From contig JAUCBJ010004395.1 of assembly GCA_032718475.1 (NCBI GenBank), positions 1-50,639 on the forward strand: a stretch of 50,639 nt of DNA, in the 5' to 3' direction. The translations under genes were made by a program, and so were the position numbers. Shown piece after piece: positions 1-12,900 of the stretch. The DNA comes from Nemertoderma westbladi. Its lineage: Eukaryota > Xenacoelomorpha > Nemertodermatida > Nemertodermatidae. The notes under the pieces were generated by a model. That model was not told the DNA's origin. It did not search any database and saw nothing but the letters and a program-made list of their open reading frames with translations. The first letter of the stretch is position 1. The number at the start of each line of letters is the position of its first letter.

Positions 1-520
1 CGCTGATTTCGTTTCTGAGGTCAGTTTTAACTTTTAATGAAATCTAGTGTGTCTGTATGTTTTTCTGTCTGTCTGTCGGTCTTTCTGACTATCCTACTAT
101 CTGTCTGTCAAATATAAGAAAAAGGCACACCATTTAGCTAAAAGTTTAGCTATAGGGGTTTACCTGGTCCCAGAATTCATTTCCAGTGTCATTTTTAACA
201 TTTGATGACTTCCAAATTGTCTCTTTGGCTGTCACACTGTCGCTTATATTTTGACACGCAGACTGACGACAGGCATACAGACAGAACCGGCAAGGCCAAA
301 TTTGATTTATGACATCAGAAATGAAGTCACCGACCACGAAAACCCATACAGGGAATTTTTTAGAAAGATAGTATGCTTTTTATTGACGGACAGACATACT
401 GACGGACAAACCGACAGTAAAACGGACAGACAGCCATATCTCGAGAAGTAAGACAGATCTTGCTAAACGGTTTTCAAATTTGGAATCTTGATAAAAATCT
501 GCTCTAGATGAAATAAAAAA
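1..520. repeat. Dispersed repeat rich in ACGGACAGAC-type units
   Basis: Sequence upstream of the first visible srGAP exon. It contains several blocks of GACGGACAGACA and CTGTCTGTCTGTC, in opposite orientations at about 48-110 and 380-440. A related GACGGACGGACAGACAGAC block occurs at 29290-29315. No coding potential recognised; the short open frames are shadows. Part of the intron preceding exon 825. Confidence 0.45.
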
Positions 521-536
521 AAGCGGGGTAGCGCTA

Positions 537-556
537 CCCCCCCCCCCCCCCCCCCC
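537..556. repeat. Homopolymer C tract (20 bp)
   Basis: An uninterrupted run of C following GCGGGGTAGCGCTA. One of at least 13 G/C homopolymers of 13 bp or more in this window, several of which sit inside dispersed repeats. Confidence 0.85.
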
Positions 557-824
557 ATCCCCCTCTTAATGTCAGGTTTCTACCTTGTTACAACGTCCAT
601 ATTTATAACAATGACGTCACCACTGTAAGAAGTCGCCTTCACTTCACAATATATTTAATTTCCGGGTTTCCCTCTGCGGCTAAATATTGATTAAATAAGG
701 TTTTCTTGTTTAGGGTTTTCTTAGATTCAGTTTCTTGTAATGGAAGGAAATATTTCTTATCATTGCGCCTGCACACACGATTTTAAACTACCCTTTGAAT
801 GGGTCAATATTTTCCTCCCAATAG

Positions 825-984
825 ATCACAAAGCACCCTGTCCTCGTTTAATTGCTGGTACCAGCTAATCGCCTCCACGAAGCAACTCAGTTCCGATCAC
901 TCTGTCTTCGCCGATATAATGACAAACAACATCGCGGTTCGCTTCCAACAGATTTCCGACGATCTACAGCGAATATATAAGAAG
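825..984 (+). CDS. srGAP-like: srGAP exon 1 in window: F-BAR, N-terminal part
   Basis: The acceptor is CCAATAG before 825 and the donor is AAG then GTTGGT at 985. The exon encodes [12 protein letters not shown] through RIYKK, matching the F-BAR stretch around the conserved NCW and the Asn-Asn-Ile segment of srGAP proteins. It begins with one base of a split codon, so at least one coding exon lies upstream. Confidence 0.85.
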
Positions 985-3900
985 GTTGGTTTCATAACAA
1001 TCTACCGATCGAATGTGGGCCAGATGTTTGGTATTATTACGGACATTTATGTTTACGGTAATACCGTAATACGGTAGTTACGGTAACACGGTAATAGTTA
1101 CGGTTATACTTGTACCTGGAAATGTTGTACCTCTAGTCTAGTTGTGGTATGATATTCGGTTTGACACCTGGAAATGTTGTACCTGTAGTCTAGTTGTGGT
1201 ATGATATTCTTTTTGACAGAAATTTTGGTAGTTTGTCACTGTGAAATGCATCGTTAAATAATATTAGATTTTACTTTAATTTAACGAGATGCGTTTTATT
1301 ACTTTTCGCATTATTTAGTGCCGGGGAAATTGCGCAATCTTGCCACGTAGACATCGGACAAGTGTTGGAGGACCTATACAACATGATCAAGTCCTACCAT
1401 GTCGCTCACACCGACTTCGCGAATAATGAACAAAAGTTGAGAGTTGTGGAGCAGAAACTAGTTGATTCCCAAAGTAAAAAGATCGGGCCAAAAAGTTTGA
1501 GGAACTTAGAGAAACACAAGGATAGGGTACGTTCAATATTGTAATATACTAAATTAATTAATACTTAAGTGTTTTTATACAGTGAGATCTTACCTAATTA
1601 ACATATAATGTATGCAATTATTTTTTAAAATGGAAAGGCTCTCAGAGGGATGGTCATCTGATCATCATGATCATCATGATCTTTCATCATTTGTGCAGAA
1701 TGGCGATCCTATTACCAGAATTTTGATAAATGCTCATGTTGAAAAATTATTCGAAAAAAAACGTTTTTTTTTGCCTCATTTTTGACACTTTGCCATTTTT
1801 TACCTAAATTTGACACTTTTTGACCTATATTTCAGCCTTTTGACCTACCATTTAAAAAATGGTAATAGGTCTTAAGCACCCAATCATCATTCATGCCAAA
1901 TTTCACGTCATTCGTTCATATTTGGAAAAGCCTTTGCATTTTGAAATTTAAAATTTACATTCTTCAGAAAACACATGTAACAAGGTGAACAAGGTCAGGT
2001 AGTGGCGATAAAATGCGACCACTCGGTGGAAGCTGAAATAGTTCGACTGTTCGACCTCATAGAGATGAAAGAGAATCGTCTAGACATTCTAGTCAACCAG
2101 TGTTTCCCCGGGAAGTCTGTCATCCAAGATCACACTGGTGACTACTTCTGGGAATGGCCAATAAACAGCTTCACGAAAATGGCCGGAATTGGGCTAACGG
2201 CTCACTACGTGGCTTCCGTGCTCGGCGCGCGAATTATGGTGAGACAAGGGAGCGGGTTAATAGTGAACACAACGGACGGATACCAAGGCAAACCCAAGGA
2301 GGACGGATCCGAACCCGAACATGTTTTCTTCGGTGCGACCTACTGCATGGTGAAGGCGGCTATAGACCGCATGACGGTGACCACGGCCAAGGATCTACGC
2401 CCACGCAACGTGGCCGTAGTCGGGTTAGAACCCGGGGTCACTCTAACTGATCACGTAAAGACCTTGAAGTACAAAGTCGACACGGGTGATCACGAGGAGA
2501 GCGAGCGGGGTCTTATTGACCTACTGCGGCCAATATTCGCAGCCAATCAGTCGTTCTCAGTGGAGACTGCAGGGCGTTCAGTCGTCGCCTTGGCAACAGA
2601 CAAAGAAGTCATGAAGCAAACCGGTAGAATTTGGCATAACGGATAATTGGCTGCACTTTATTGAAATAAACTTGAGTTTTACTACTTCAATAGACTGACT
2701 ATTAATTGTAGGTGCAGTGACGTAAGCAGTGTTGAAACACAGGATGTTATTAGTATTATTATTTAGGGATGCGACAGAGCTCCGGAAATCCGGAGCTCCG
2801 GGCCAATTTTCTAGTTCCGGTTCTGGTTCCGGCTCCGGGCAAATTAACCCGGAGCCAATCCGGAGCTTATATTGTTTAAATTCGAATTAAAATAATAAGT
2901 TTTTCTGATGTATGAATAATGTAAATATCATAGTAATTAACATAATAACTCAATAAGTAATTTACAGCTTGTTTTCAAGATTCCTGATAACCCCCCACCC
3001 CCACTTGTGAAGTTGTTTAAATATTTCAACAAAAATATTGAAATTAGTCGGTTAATTCAATTAATATTATGAGATATTAATATTCTTTCCTAATTAAAAA
3101 CCTTAAATACATGTACTATAGTTTCGGTCGTCAGTCCATAGCCCCCATTCCACCGATCCGTCCTCCTTGGGTTTGCCTTGGTATCCGTCCGTTGTGTTCA
3201 CTATTAACCCGCTCCCTTGTCTCACCATAATTCGCGCGCCGAGCACGGAAGCCATGTAGTGAGCCGTTAGCCAAATTCCGGCCATTTTCGTGAAGCTGTC
3301 TATTGGCCATTGTTTGGTGAACAAATAAAATACACCATCATCGTGAAATCTATTCAAGTAAAAAACGCGGCGACAAAAATGAAGAACACCACATTGACTG
3401 GGTAGATAAGGACGAGGTAGAGTTAGACACAGGAAGTGGCACAATAGTCGATCGTAGACCTGGTGCACTTCCGGTGATCAATGTCGAAACTCAGATGTCG
3501 TCATTCCGATGGGAGAGAATATTATGTGGGGTGTATTCTTCTTATGTGGGGTTAATGCCTAATGGTCCTCTTCTGACGTATGGTACAACGTTATACCGGA
3601 CAACGTTATTTTTTTTTGCTATTTTGGTATCTCAAATTTACTACGAAGCTTTGTTTATTTGTTCACGGGTGGGTATTAAACACAGAAGGGATATTAATTG
3701 TTAATACCTGAATTGTATTTTTAATGGCCAAAATGGGTCGGTAATTACAATAACAAAATGTGAAATTTGTCCCCTGTGTGAGGTTTTTTATTTTCAAAAT
3801 TCGTGGTGTTGTTTACGGTAAATACCTGTGGAGACGACATATTTAACAGGCTGTACGGCTTCAGGCAACAGAAATTTAATACTAAAATTTTCTAATCATT

Positions 3901-6900
3901 TGAAGTATTTGACTTGGGTGAAATCTGTTAATGTAATGGTTCAAAGTTTTCTATTGTGATCCCCCACCACCTGTACGAATTCCTTGAGATTTGATAAATT
4001 CCACCAGCAACAACACTTTGTATATCAACAAAGGTTTCATAAGTTGTATTTCATCTGCAAGAGATCTGGACGTACGTACTTTACAGTAAGCAATGGACTT
4101 TATTGTGTTCTGATTTATTTTCACTAATTCACTGCATTCGTTCGTGTAACAGACCAATCGGATCGGGCCATTGCAATTTGTTGCTTCACACACAACGACA
4201 CAACACAAGTAAATAGTGGTGATTTAATATAGTGTGAACCATTGAGAAACTAGTTCTTTCGTAAAATTTATCGCGAATGTGTTTTTAGAGATTTTCCACG
4301 ACACTTCGTGGCCCATTATTACTTTCTAATAAGTGTAGTCAGAAAATGGTGTAACCTCCCCCCCCCCCCCCCCCCCCCATCAATCCTAAAACATGGATCA
4401 TTATATTGATCCGGCTGCACCTAATATCTGCCAATCCTTATTGTGCCCCTCCATTTTCCGCATTTCACTTTTTTTTACTGCAACCAAACAAACAACCCCA
4501 ATTTGAACGTTTTTTTTTACGCAGAGAATGGCAAAATTCGAAGAGGCCCGATTAAAGTGCTTATCTGCTCGTAATGAATACATTCTATCAATGGGTGCGG
4601 CAAACGGGGCCATCACAAAGTACTTCGTACAAGACCTGTCCAGTCTGATGGACTGTATGAACATGGGTTACCATTCGGCAGTAGAGATGGCATTCCGCAC
4701 CCACCTCAGTTCGGAAAACTGTATCGCTAAATCAAAGAAAGACAATCTAGACGCTCTAAATATGGGTTAGTTATCACAACTTATTCGTGATTTTATTGTG
4801 TAGCTTTTTTTTTATAGAGAAAGATAATATTGCCTAGTTTATTATACTTTTTTTGAGTTTCCAATAATTTATCATTTTATGATAGATATTATTTACACCA
4901 TTCGCCCTCGTGGTACGATGGCAATTTGGTCCTAGCGTTGGAACCTCATTCGAGAGGTCGTCGGTTCGATCCCAATCTGAGTATTGCGAATTCTTTGTAA
5001 TGTAACAAAGTGAGCTATGATGATTACCTTTCTTTACCATTCGCAGTTTCCGACAGAAATTGTATTCTAGTATATCTGGGATATCATTCATGATGTTTAT
5101 GGATCTGAGCTCAATTTTGTTACAACTTAACGCATATTTTCAATTTGCGTGTTTGTATTTGTTTCTTACGTACCTATACGTCTACGTACGCCAACCTACC
5201 CTAAATTAGTTACCAATACACATTTGTCGTGTTTTGTTCTACTCCGTGTGGTGATATGATGGATAAGACAAACAGATCCTATAGAGAATATCGGGGACTA
5301 ATATCTCATGTAATATGTAACAATATAGTACACAATAACATGTATGCGCACATCACTGTACAATAGCCCGTACTGCAGTATCTGACCTATATTGCACTGT
5401 TATTATAACTTTTGTTGGGAACAGTTTTGCAATGACGTCCCGGTGGGATAGCCCATAACACCAATATAATAAATTATATTGCACTGTGGTACCGGAATAT
5501 TGCCCATGTGAAGAATACCAGGTTTTCACCAAAAACACAGGTTCCCGAATTGCTGAATCTAACCAAAACAATAAACGAATTAGTATATGTACAGGTTATA
5601 CGACAGAAATACTACTACTACTAGGTCGAGCGAACTCGGACAGTGGATATGAGATCCTTCCAGGCTTCCCGATTCTCCATAGTTGTCGCAAGTTCGTTTC
5701 TCCCAAGTTCAGTATCCCTTTCAAGTTGATCTATATATGTTATGGCCGGTCGTCCACGACTACGCTTTCCATTAGTTGGTTGCCAGAAAAGTAGATCTGA
5801 TATGACCTCGTCTTTACTTCGCCAGCAGTGCCCACTGAATCTTAATCTGCGTTCGCGGAGGGTGGTTGATACAGGTGGTATTGGACCATAAAGCTCGGCG
5901 TTTGTCATGTGTTGTCTCCAGCTGATGTTTAGGGCTGCCCTTAGTAGTCTTGTGTAGCAACCATCAATTCGTTGTTCAAGTGATTTAGTCAGTGTCCAGG
6001 TCTCACCCCCGTATAAAAATACACTTTCCACTGTGGCTCGAAAGAACTTAGTCTCCAGGTGCCTGGGGAGATCTGATTTCCAGATGGTATCCATTTTTGA
6101 TAGAGCTACCCAAGCCTTTGCTTTCCTAACTGCTATGTCCTTTTTGCTACTCTCTATCCATGATCCAAGGTACTGGAAATCGTCGACCTTCCTTAGTTGA
6201 TTATTATATCAATGGTTGTCAAGTTTCCATCAACATTAAAAGTCATGAATTCGGTCTTAGTAGCATTTATATGCAATTCAACCTCCTTAGCAGCCCTCTC
6301 CACTTTATTTAGTAGAAGCTGTGCATCTGCTAGCGTATTAGAGAGCAGGGCGATGTCATCCGCAAAGTCGGTGTCTGTGACTGTAGTTGCCGGATATCTA
6401 CTACTTCTGCGTTCTTGAAGTGTGAATCCCAGATCTTCACCTTTTGTGGCCGTCCTCATTGCGTAATCCAGCACAATTACAAATAGTAATGGTGCTAATG
6501 TGTCACCTTGCAGTACGCCAGCCAGGATTGAGAAAAACTCCGTTTCACCATCTGGTGAGAGTACCTGCGCTTCTGTGTCACAATATAACAATACAATGCC
6601 AGCAACAGGTATTCCATAAGCTCTTAGGATTTCAAGCATTGTGCCTCTATGGATGGAGTCGAAGACAGAAATAAGCGCTATAAAACACTTACTAAAGATA
6701 AATTAAAAAAAAATCTTCATATATAAAATTCCAATAAAAAATCGACCGAAAAGTGAATCCTGGTATTCTGGTATTCTTCACATGGGCGTTGTGAATACCG
6801 GTACTACTAGACTACAACTACAACTAAATACTGAATTTCCTACCGTAAAGTATGTAAACTGAAAGTAAAACAGGTTCACACCACCTGTATGTGGCTAGCC

Positions 6901-9900
6901 CTTTTTCCTATGTAATATCGCAACATTCATGGTCATAACACACTATATTCCAGGGAGAGAGGAGTAAAGAAAAACACAATTTTATAATGTACTAGCTCTT
7001 CAAGTTGCGTACAAGTACGCCTTGGTTGCATATCGCTCAACTCAGGTATTACCAACTCCAAATCATACAGCATATTGCTATAATGTACCGTAGAGTGCGT
7101 CCTCGTATAAGCGAACATTTTACATAAGGCCCAGCTTAAAAACACGCGTATGTGGGTGTAGCATACGTGTGTGCTATTTCACATACACCATCACCCGTAA
7201 TATTTCAACTTTTTTTGAGTTGGTTGGAGCACCCCCCCCCCCCCCCCCACCCCCCTCCTTCTCCTAATTTCAATTAATATTATGGTATGATGATATTTTC
7301 ACACTATTTGAACACTTGGAACATACAGTTATTACAATCACGATGAATACATACGATTGAACTATTTATTGAAGTTCGTTAATTTACAATGTTCTTTATA
7401 TGTTTTCTTCTCAGTTGCTCATCAGTTTTCATTCCTGACAGTTATTGCAGCGGATAGCAGACTTCAGATATATTTGAGTTTCATTTCGACTTTTGTCGCT
7501 GGAGTGTCTCCTTTCGTCGAGGTGCACCACTTTGGCCCAACAACGCCATATTTGCCGTTAAGATTGGAACACCCGCAGCTCTCCGCTCCTAGACTTTTCA
7601 ATGACATTGACCACCAACCACCAGCACCCCCTTTTCGCGGCTTATGATGACAGTATGCGGGAGGTTTACCCCTGTTAGAGGTCAAGTAATACACCTTGCG
7701 CACACCTGCCATTTCTATAACCCTATTTTTTCTGTTTTGTTTTTAATTGTGGTAAAGCATAAGAAAGAGTGTGTCGCTATTATTACCATTATAAAAATAA
7801 CATCAAATTTTTGATAGCTAAAAGGTAGCAGGTGTTTTTGAGAACGTCAATATATGGTGCTAGTCAATATTTGAATGGTAGATTTTGCTATTTTCCGTTC
7901 CTATATTTATTGCAAAAATTACATCGGTCTACAAATACTTTATTAGTCAAGTCAAACGAGCAAAAAAGTTTGTGTATCTCAAAGCTAATCAGCTGTTCAT
8001 CCGAAACAATGTCCTAATTATTAATCATAATTATTAATTATTAACTCATTGCAGTGCAATTTAATTGGTTTGGCTTCATTTGCCTGATTAATACGTCGGG
8101 CTATTTTTTATATATTTAAAAATTGGATGCGACTACAGTTACCGACTATAATAGTTACCCAGTTATAATAATTAATTAACGTGCGACAGGCCAGTGTAAA
8201 TTGTTTTAATTCCCCATTGAATCACAGCATATTGAGCAATTAATTAAATTATTATAAAACAATTGACTACTTATTCTTTCTTCCTAACAATATCAAACCA
8301 AATTCTAACAAATCAGGAGGTCATTGACCTGATCTCGGACTGGACTTTAAAGGAAGCAGTCAAGGTAGGTTTGGGCAACTTCAATATCACCGCATCAGCA
8401 GAAATACATCAACCAATTCAGGACAACAGTTACCAGTGTGGTGTCTATGTGTGTCAGTACGCAAAAGCCTTGCTAAATAATGGTGACATCTCAGGGGTCA
8501 ATGACCGATCAACCGCTGGACTCAGGGTCAATCTGCTGCAGCTTATTAAAGACCATAACCAGCCACCAGAAGCCACACCGCCAGTAGACACATCGCCAAA
8601 AGCCACTCCGCTAGAAGCCACAACGACAGATACCACAACGCCATAAGCCACATCACGCCAGACCCTAACTCCCACAGTATCTTTCGCTGCACACAGCATC
8701 AATCACCAACCCAAACCCACTGGAATATGTAGCGAGAACAATGTCAGTTCATGTGACGCCACTGGAAAGTTTCCGTGCCCAGTATGTGGCCGTATGTTTG
8801 CCCGAAGTGTCAATAACGGTCGGCTTCGCCCACACGGTCTGCATGGCAACCAGTGTATGGGATCTGGATCGTTGCTCACACCAGCTGAAACTCTTACCGT
8901 TACTAGCCAATCAGGTCATCCCAAAACGGCGCCTGGCCTTTCCTCGTCATCCTCCAGAGTAAGCCTACTGGAAAAGTTGCTTGGAAACCGCCAGAGACAA
9001 GTGAAACATGTTCCCAGAGGATCCCGGAGCAATCTAGCTGATCTTCTACGAGAGATTATGAACTCCATCACTTCCGATCCGAAAAATGAAGACAATTGGG
9101 AAAGATTGCTTATGGTGGGACACGCCTGCCTTGCTGTACCAAAGCGTGGGGGTAGAAGGCACCAAAAGTCGTTAGCTAGTATAATAAACCTACGCATCGT
9201 TGCATATCGTGCAGGCTGCGTGAACCTTGAGCCCGAACCCCCACGTCAGTACCGAACAAATGCTAGGAAGAGAGATGATTTAACTCGCTTGGCAACCTTG
9301 GTGGCAGAGAAAATTGATGAGGGTGACGTAAAGGGAGCGATAAGGCCTGCCTCCTCAACAGATACCATGGCCCCTAACAACTCTGAGACTCTGGAGAAAT
9401 TGAAGTCCAAACATCCACCTTGCCCTCCAGACAGACGACAACTACCACCGATGACTGAGAGCCTCGCCCCTCCGGCCACCCCTGACATCATCAGGAAATT
9501 AATTAACTCCTTCCCCAACGGAAGTGCTGGAGGTCCAGATGGAATACGACCACAAATTTGGAAAGACCTCATAAGCCTATCCACTGGAGAATCTGGATCC
9601 CGTTTGCTCGGAGCGCTCTGCAAACTCGTTGACTGCATCATTGACGGCAAAACACCAGCCTCAGTCTGCCCGACCGAATTCGGAGCAAACTTGTTTGCCT
9701 TCGCGACGCCAGGGAAGATCAGACCTATAGCAGTAGGCAACTCGCTGCGGCGGCTCTGCTCTAAATATGCCGGACATCTAGCAAAGGAGAAGCGGTGCAA
9801 CTCGTATGGAATTGTGCAGTTAGGTATCGGCACCAAGAATGGTGCTGAGGCTGTCGCACACGCGACTAGGTCAATGACCACCGCCACTAATGATGACTAC

Positions 9901-12900
9901 ACGGTGCTGTTGAAGGTAGACTTTAGCAACGCATTTAATACTCTCCGGCGCGACTCGTTCCTTGAACATATTTATGATCACACACCAGTAATATACAACT
10001 ATGCACTTTCAGCATATGGAAACAGCAGCCACCTCATCTACGCAGACACCGTACTATCTTCTGAAGAGGGCCTTCACCAAGGCGACCCAGAGGGGCCATA
10101 TATCTTTGGCGACACTGTCAACCCACTGGCCCAGTCAATGAAGTCAAACTTCAACACATGGTATCTGGATGATGGAAACCAAGCTGACCAGTACCCCGTT
10201 GTGCTCGCGGATCTGCAAAAGATAATGTCGGAAGGTGCTGCACTAGGTCTCAAAGTAAACCCCTCCAAGTGCGAGCTATATTTCCTGGGTAATGTTCCAC
10301 CAATTGATCGCCAACGGATAGAGAAAGAATTTGACGCCATATGCCCAAGTATCAAGTTCCCACCAACGGAGGATCTAATCATGCTAGGCGCGCCCATTGG
10401 TACTAATGCAATCAAATCATGCCTGAATAAGAAAGTCAGCAACCTCACAACACTAAGTAGTCGTCTCCACCTACTTGACAACCACCATGGCTTCTTCCTC
10501 CTGAAGAACTCCATCTCTATACCCCGGCTTATGTATTTCCTTCGGTCTGCCCCATGTTTTTCATTTCCAGAGCTACTTGATGACTACGATAAGACGCTGC
10601 GCAGCGCACTGGAATCCGTTTCCAACACCCGGATTAACGACTCAGCTTGGAAGCAAGCATGCCTGCCGGCCCGGATGGGAGGCCTCGGTATTAGTTCAGC
10701 CACATTGCTCGCACCACCTGCCTTCTTGGCATCCGCGGCTATGTGTGAGGAACTCTCTAGCCGACTCTTCACCACTTCTCAGCGCAGCCCAGACCAAACA
10801 TTGGAAATCGCAATGGATCGATGGAAATCCTCAGTCACACCGGAATCAGTGCCACCAACTAGCACCAACCAGAAATCTTGGACAACACCAATCCACGAAG
10901 TCAACCTTGCTTCACTTCACACCTCCGCCTCACCCCACGATATTGCCCGGCTCAACTCGGTGGAAGACCCAACCGCAGGTTGTTGGCTCGATGCTATTCC
11001 AAGTTCTGCTTTGGGCCTCAAGTTAACGGACGCTCAGTTCAGGATCTCCATCGCGACCCGCCTCGGATGCCAGGTTACCGAGCCCCATGAGTGTACCAGG
11101 TGTGGCACTGCTGTTGAAGCTGACGGCCTACACGGACTCTCGTGCCAACGAAGCGCTGGCCGGTTGCCTCGCCACACAATGATCAATGAGATCGTAAAGC
11201 GGGCACTGGCTAGCTGTGACGTACCATCCATCCTAGAACCACCGGGTCTATGCCGAGGGGATGGCAAACGAGTAGACGGTATGTCCCTAGTCCCTTGGTC
11301 CAGGGGCAAAACGCTGACATGGGACGCCACAGTTGTACACCCACTCGCCCAAAGCCACCTGGCAACAAGCATACATACCGGCGGACGTGCTGCTGAAAAC
11401 CAGGAAACCCTCAAGATCAGGAAATATCAGGAGCTTATTGACCAGGGTTTCCTATTCACGCCAGTCGCCTTTGAAACGTTTGGTCGCCCCGGTCCGGCAA
11501 CGGAAGTTTTCCTGAAGGAGGTCGGTAGGAGGATACATTTATCAACACAGGATCCTCGCTCTCATCGTTTCCTGCTTCAGCGCATCGCGGTCGCAATACT
11601 CGTTGGGAACTCGGCCGCAGTCCTCGGTACAGTTGAATCTCCGTCAGAGGGCCTATTCGATATCCTAGGCATCTAGATTGCACCTCTTCCGGCACCTGGA
11701 CTATATATATGAAGGAAGAAGGAAGGGCAGACTGACAGAAGGGCCAATAGCAAAGCAATCTGTTAATGGTGATGGACATAAAAGACAGTTGCAAAGAACT
11801 GGAACTTTATAGCAAGAAGAATAGGATGGGTTATTTGAATTGTTGGGACAAGCACCGACCACTATAATATCTTATTGTTTACATTATTTAATTATTAATA
11901 TTAATATAATTTAGGTTGACTATTTGTATATCAAACTTCCAAGCCTAACAGACAAAAGTGACACAAAGCATCGTAATGCCCTGCCTTTCTTCTTCAATTT
12001 GATATATTATATATTATCAATACCATTTATTTTCGTCAGGTCGAGTAACACAACTTTGAAATAATATTTTACCCAACAGAAATAATACATTGCCAAAAAG
12101 TAAACTTCTTGTATCAGCTGATCGAGCTATTCTAGAATGTAGTGAGCAGATATTGTATTACGATTGCCTTGAATCCCCCAAATTTTTTACAAATCCTAAT
12201 GAGATTGCATGAAATTTGAAACTAGGATAGTTTCACCTCCGTCCTCCATAATATTTGTCTGACTTACCCAGTAAGGAGGAGGGAGGGAGTTGAAACTATG
12301 GGAGTTGAAACTATGGGAGTTGAAACTAACTTTTTAAATTTACTTTTGATGATACTATTTTCGATGGTGTATCGTTTTCTATGCATTTTTCAACATTGAA
12401 GACATGTACAAAATAAGAAAAAACCATAGGGGGGGGGGGGGGGGGGGGGTCCTTGGTTCGTGAATAACGACACTATATTCTAGGACATAGTGTAAATAGT
12501 TGTTTATTAAACCTTGCATTAAACCCAAATTCTATTTTTCATATAGTTATTTTCTTGATGATGCACACTACGGTACTCTTAGCCAAATGATTGAAAATGA
12601 ATAGCTGACATGTTCTAGACATTTTTAGAAAAAGTGGATAAACTAGAAATATTGTCAAAATTTTGTGGAAGTGTCCGCAAGGTGTTTCAGTACCCTCCAA
12701 ATTCCGCAGCCGACGAAAATTTAGTATTGCTGCTCAGAGCATCGCCGGCGCTGCCCTTATAACCGCCGATATTAATCGTATGATTTAGGTAAATGTCGAT
12801 ACTGAAAGTATAGTATTCTGCGAATTGCCTTGTAATTTGTCCGTCATCCCACTCCAAATCAACTCGTAGAACAACATTTCCAAGGTTTGTTAGATTGTAT

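Noticed and set aside
9246-11414. Minus-strand frames inside the NeSL-like element
   Set aside because: No motifs; the plus frame has all RT and endonuclease signatures.
12687-12693. Natural C-terminus of the fibrinogen-related protein at the TGA of exon 1
   Set aside because: It would leave half a fibrinogen domain; a phase-compatible donor and a 3' exon with the missing half exist.
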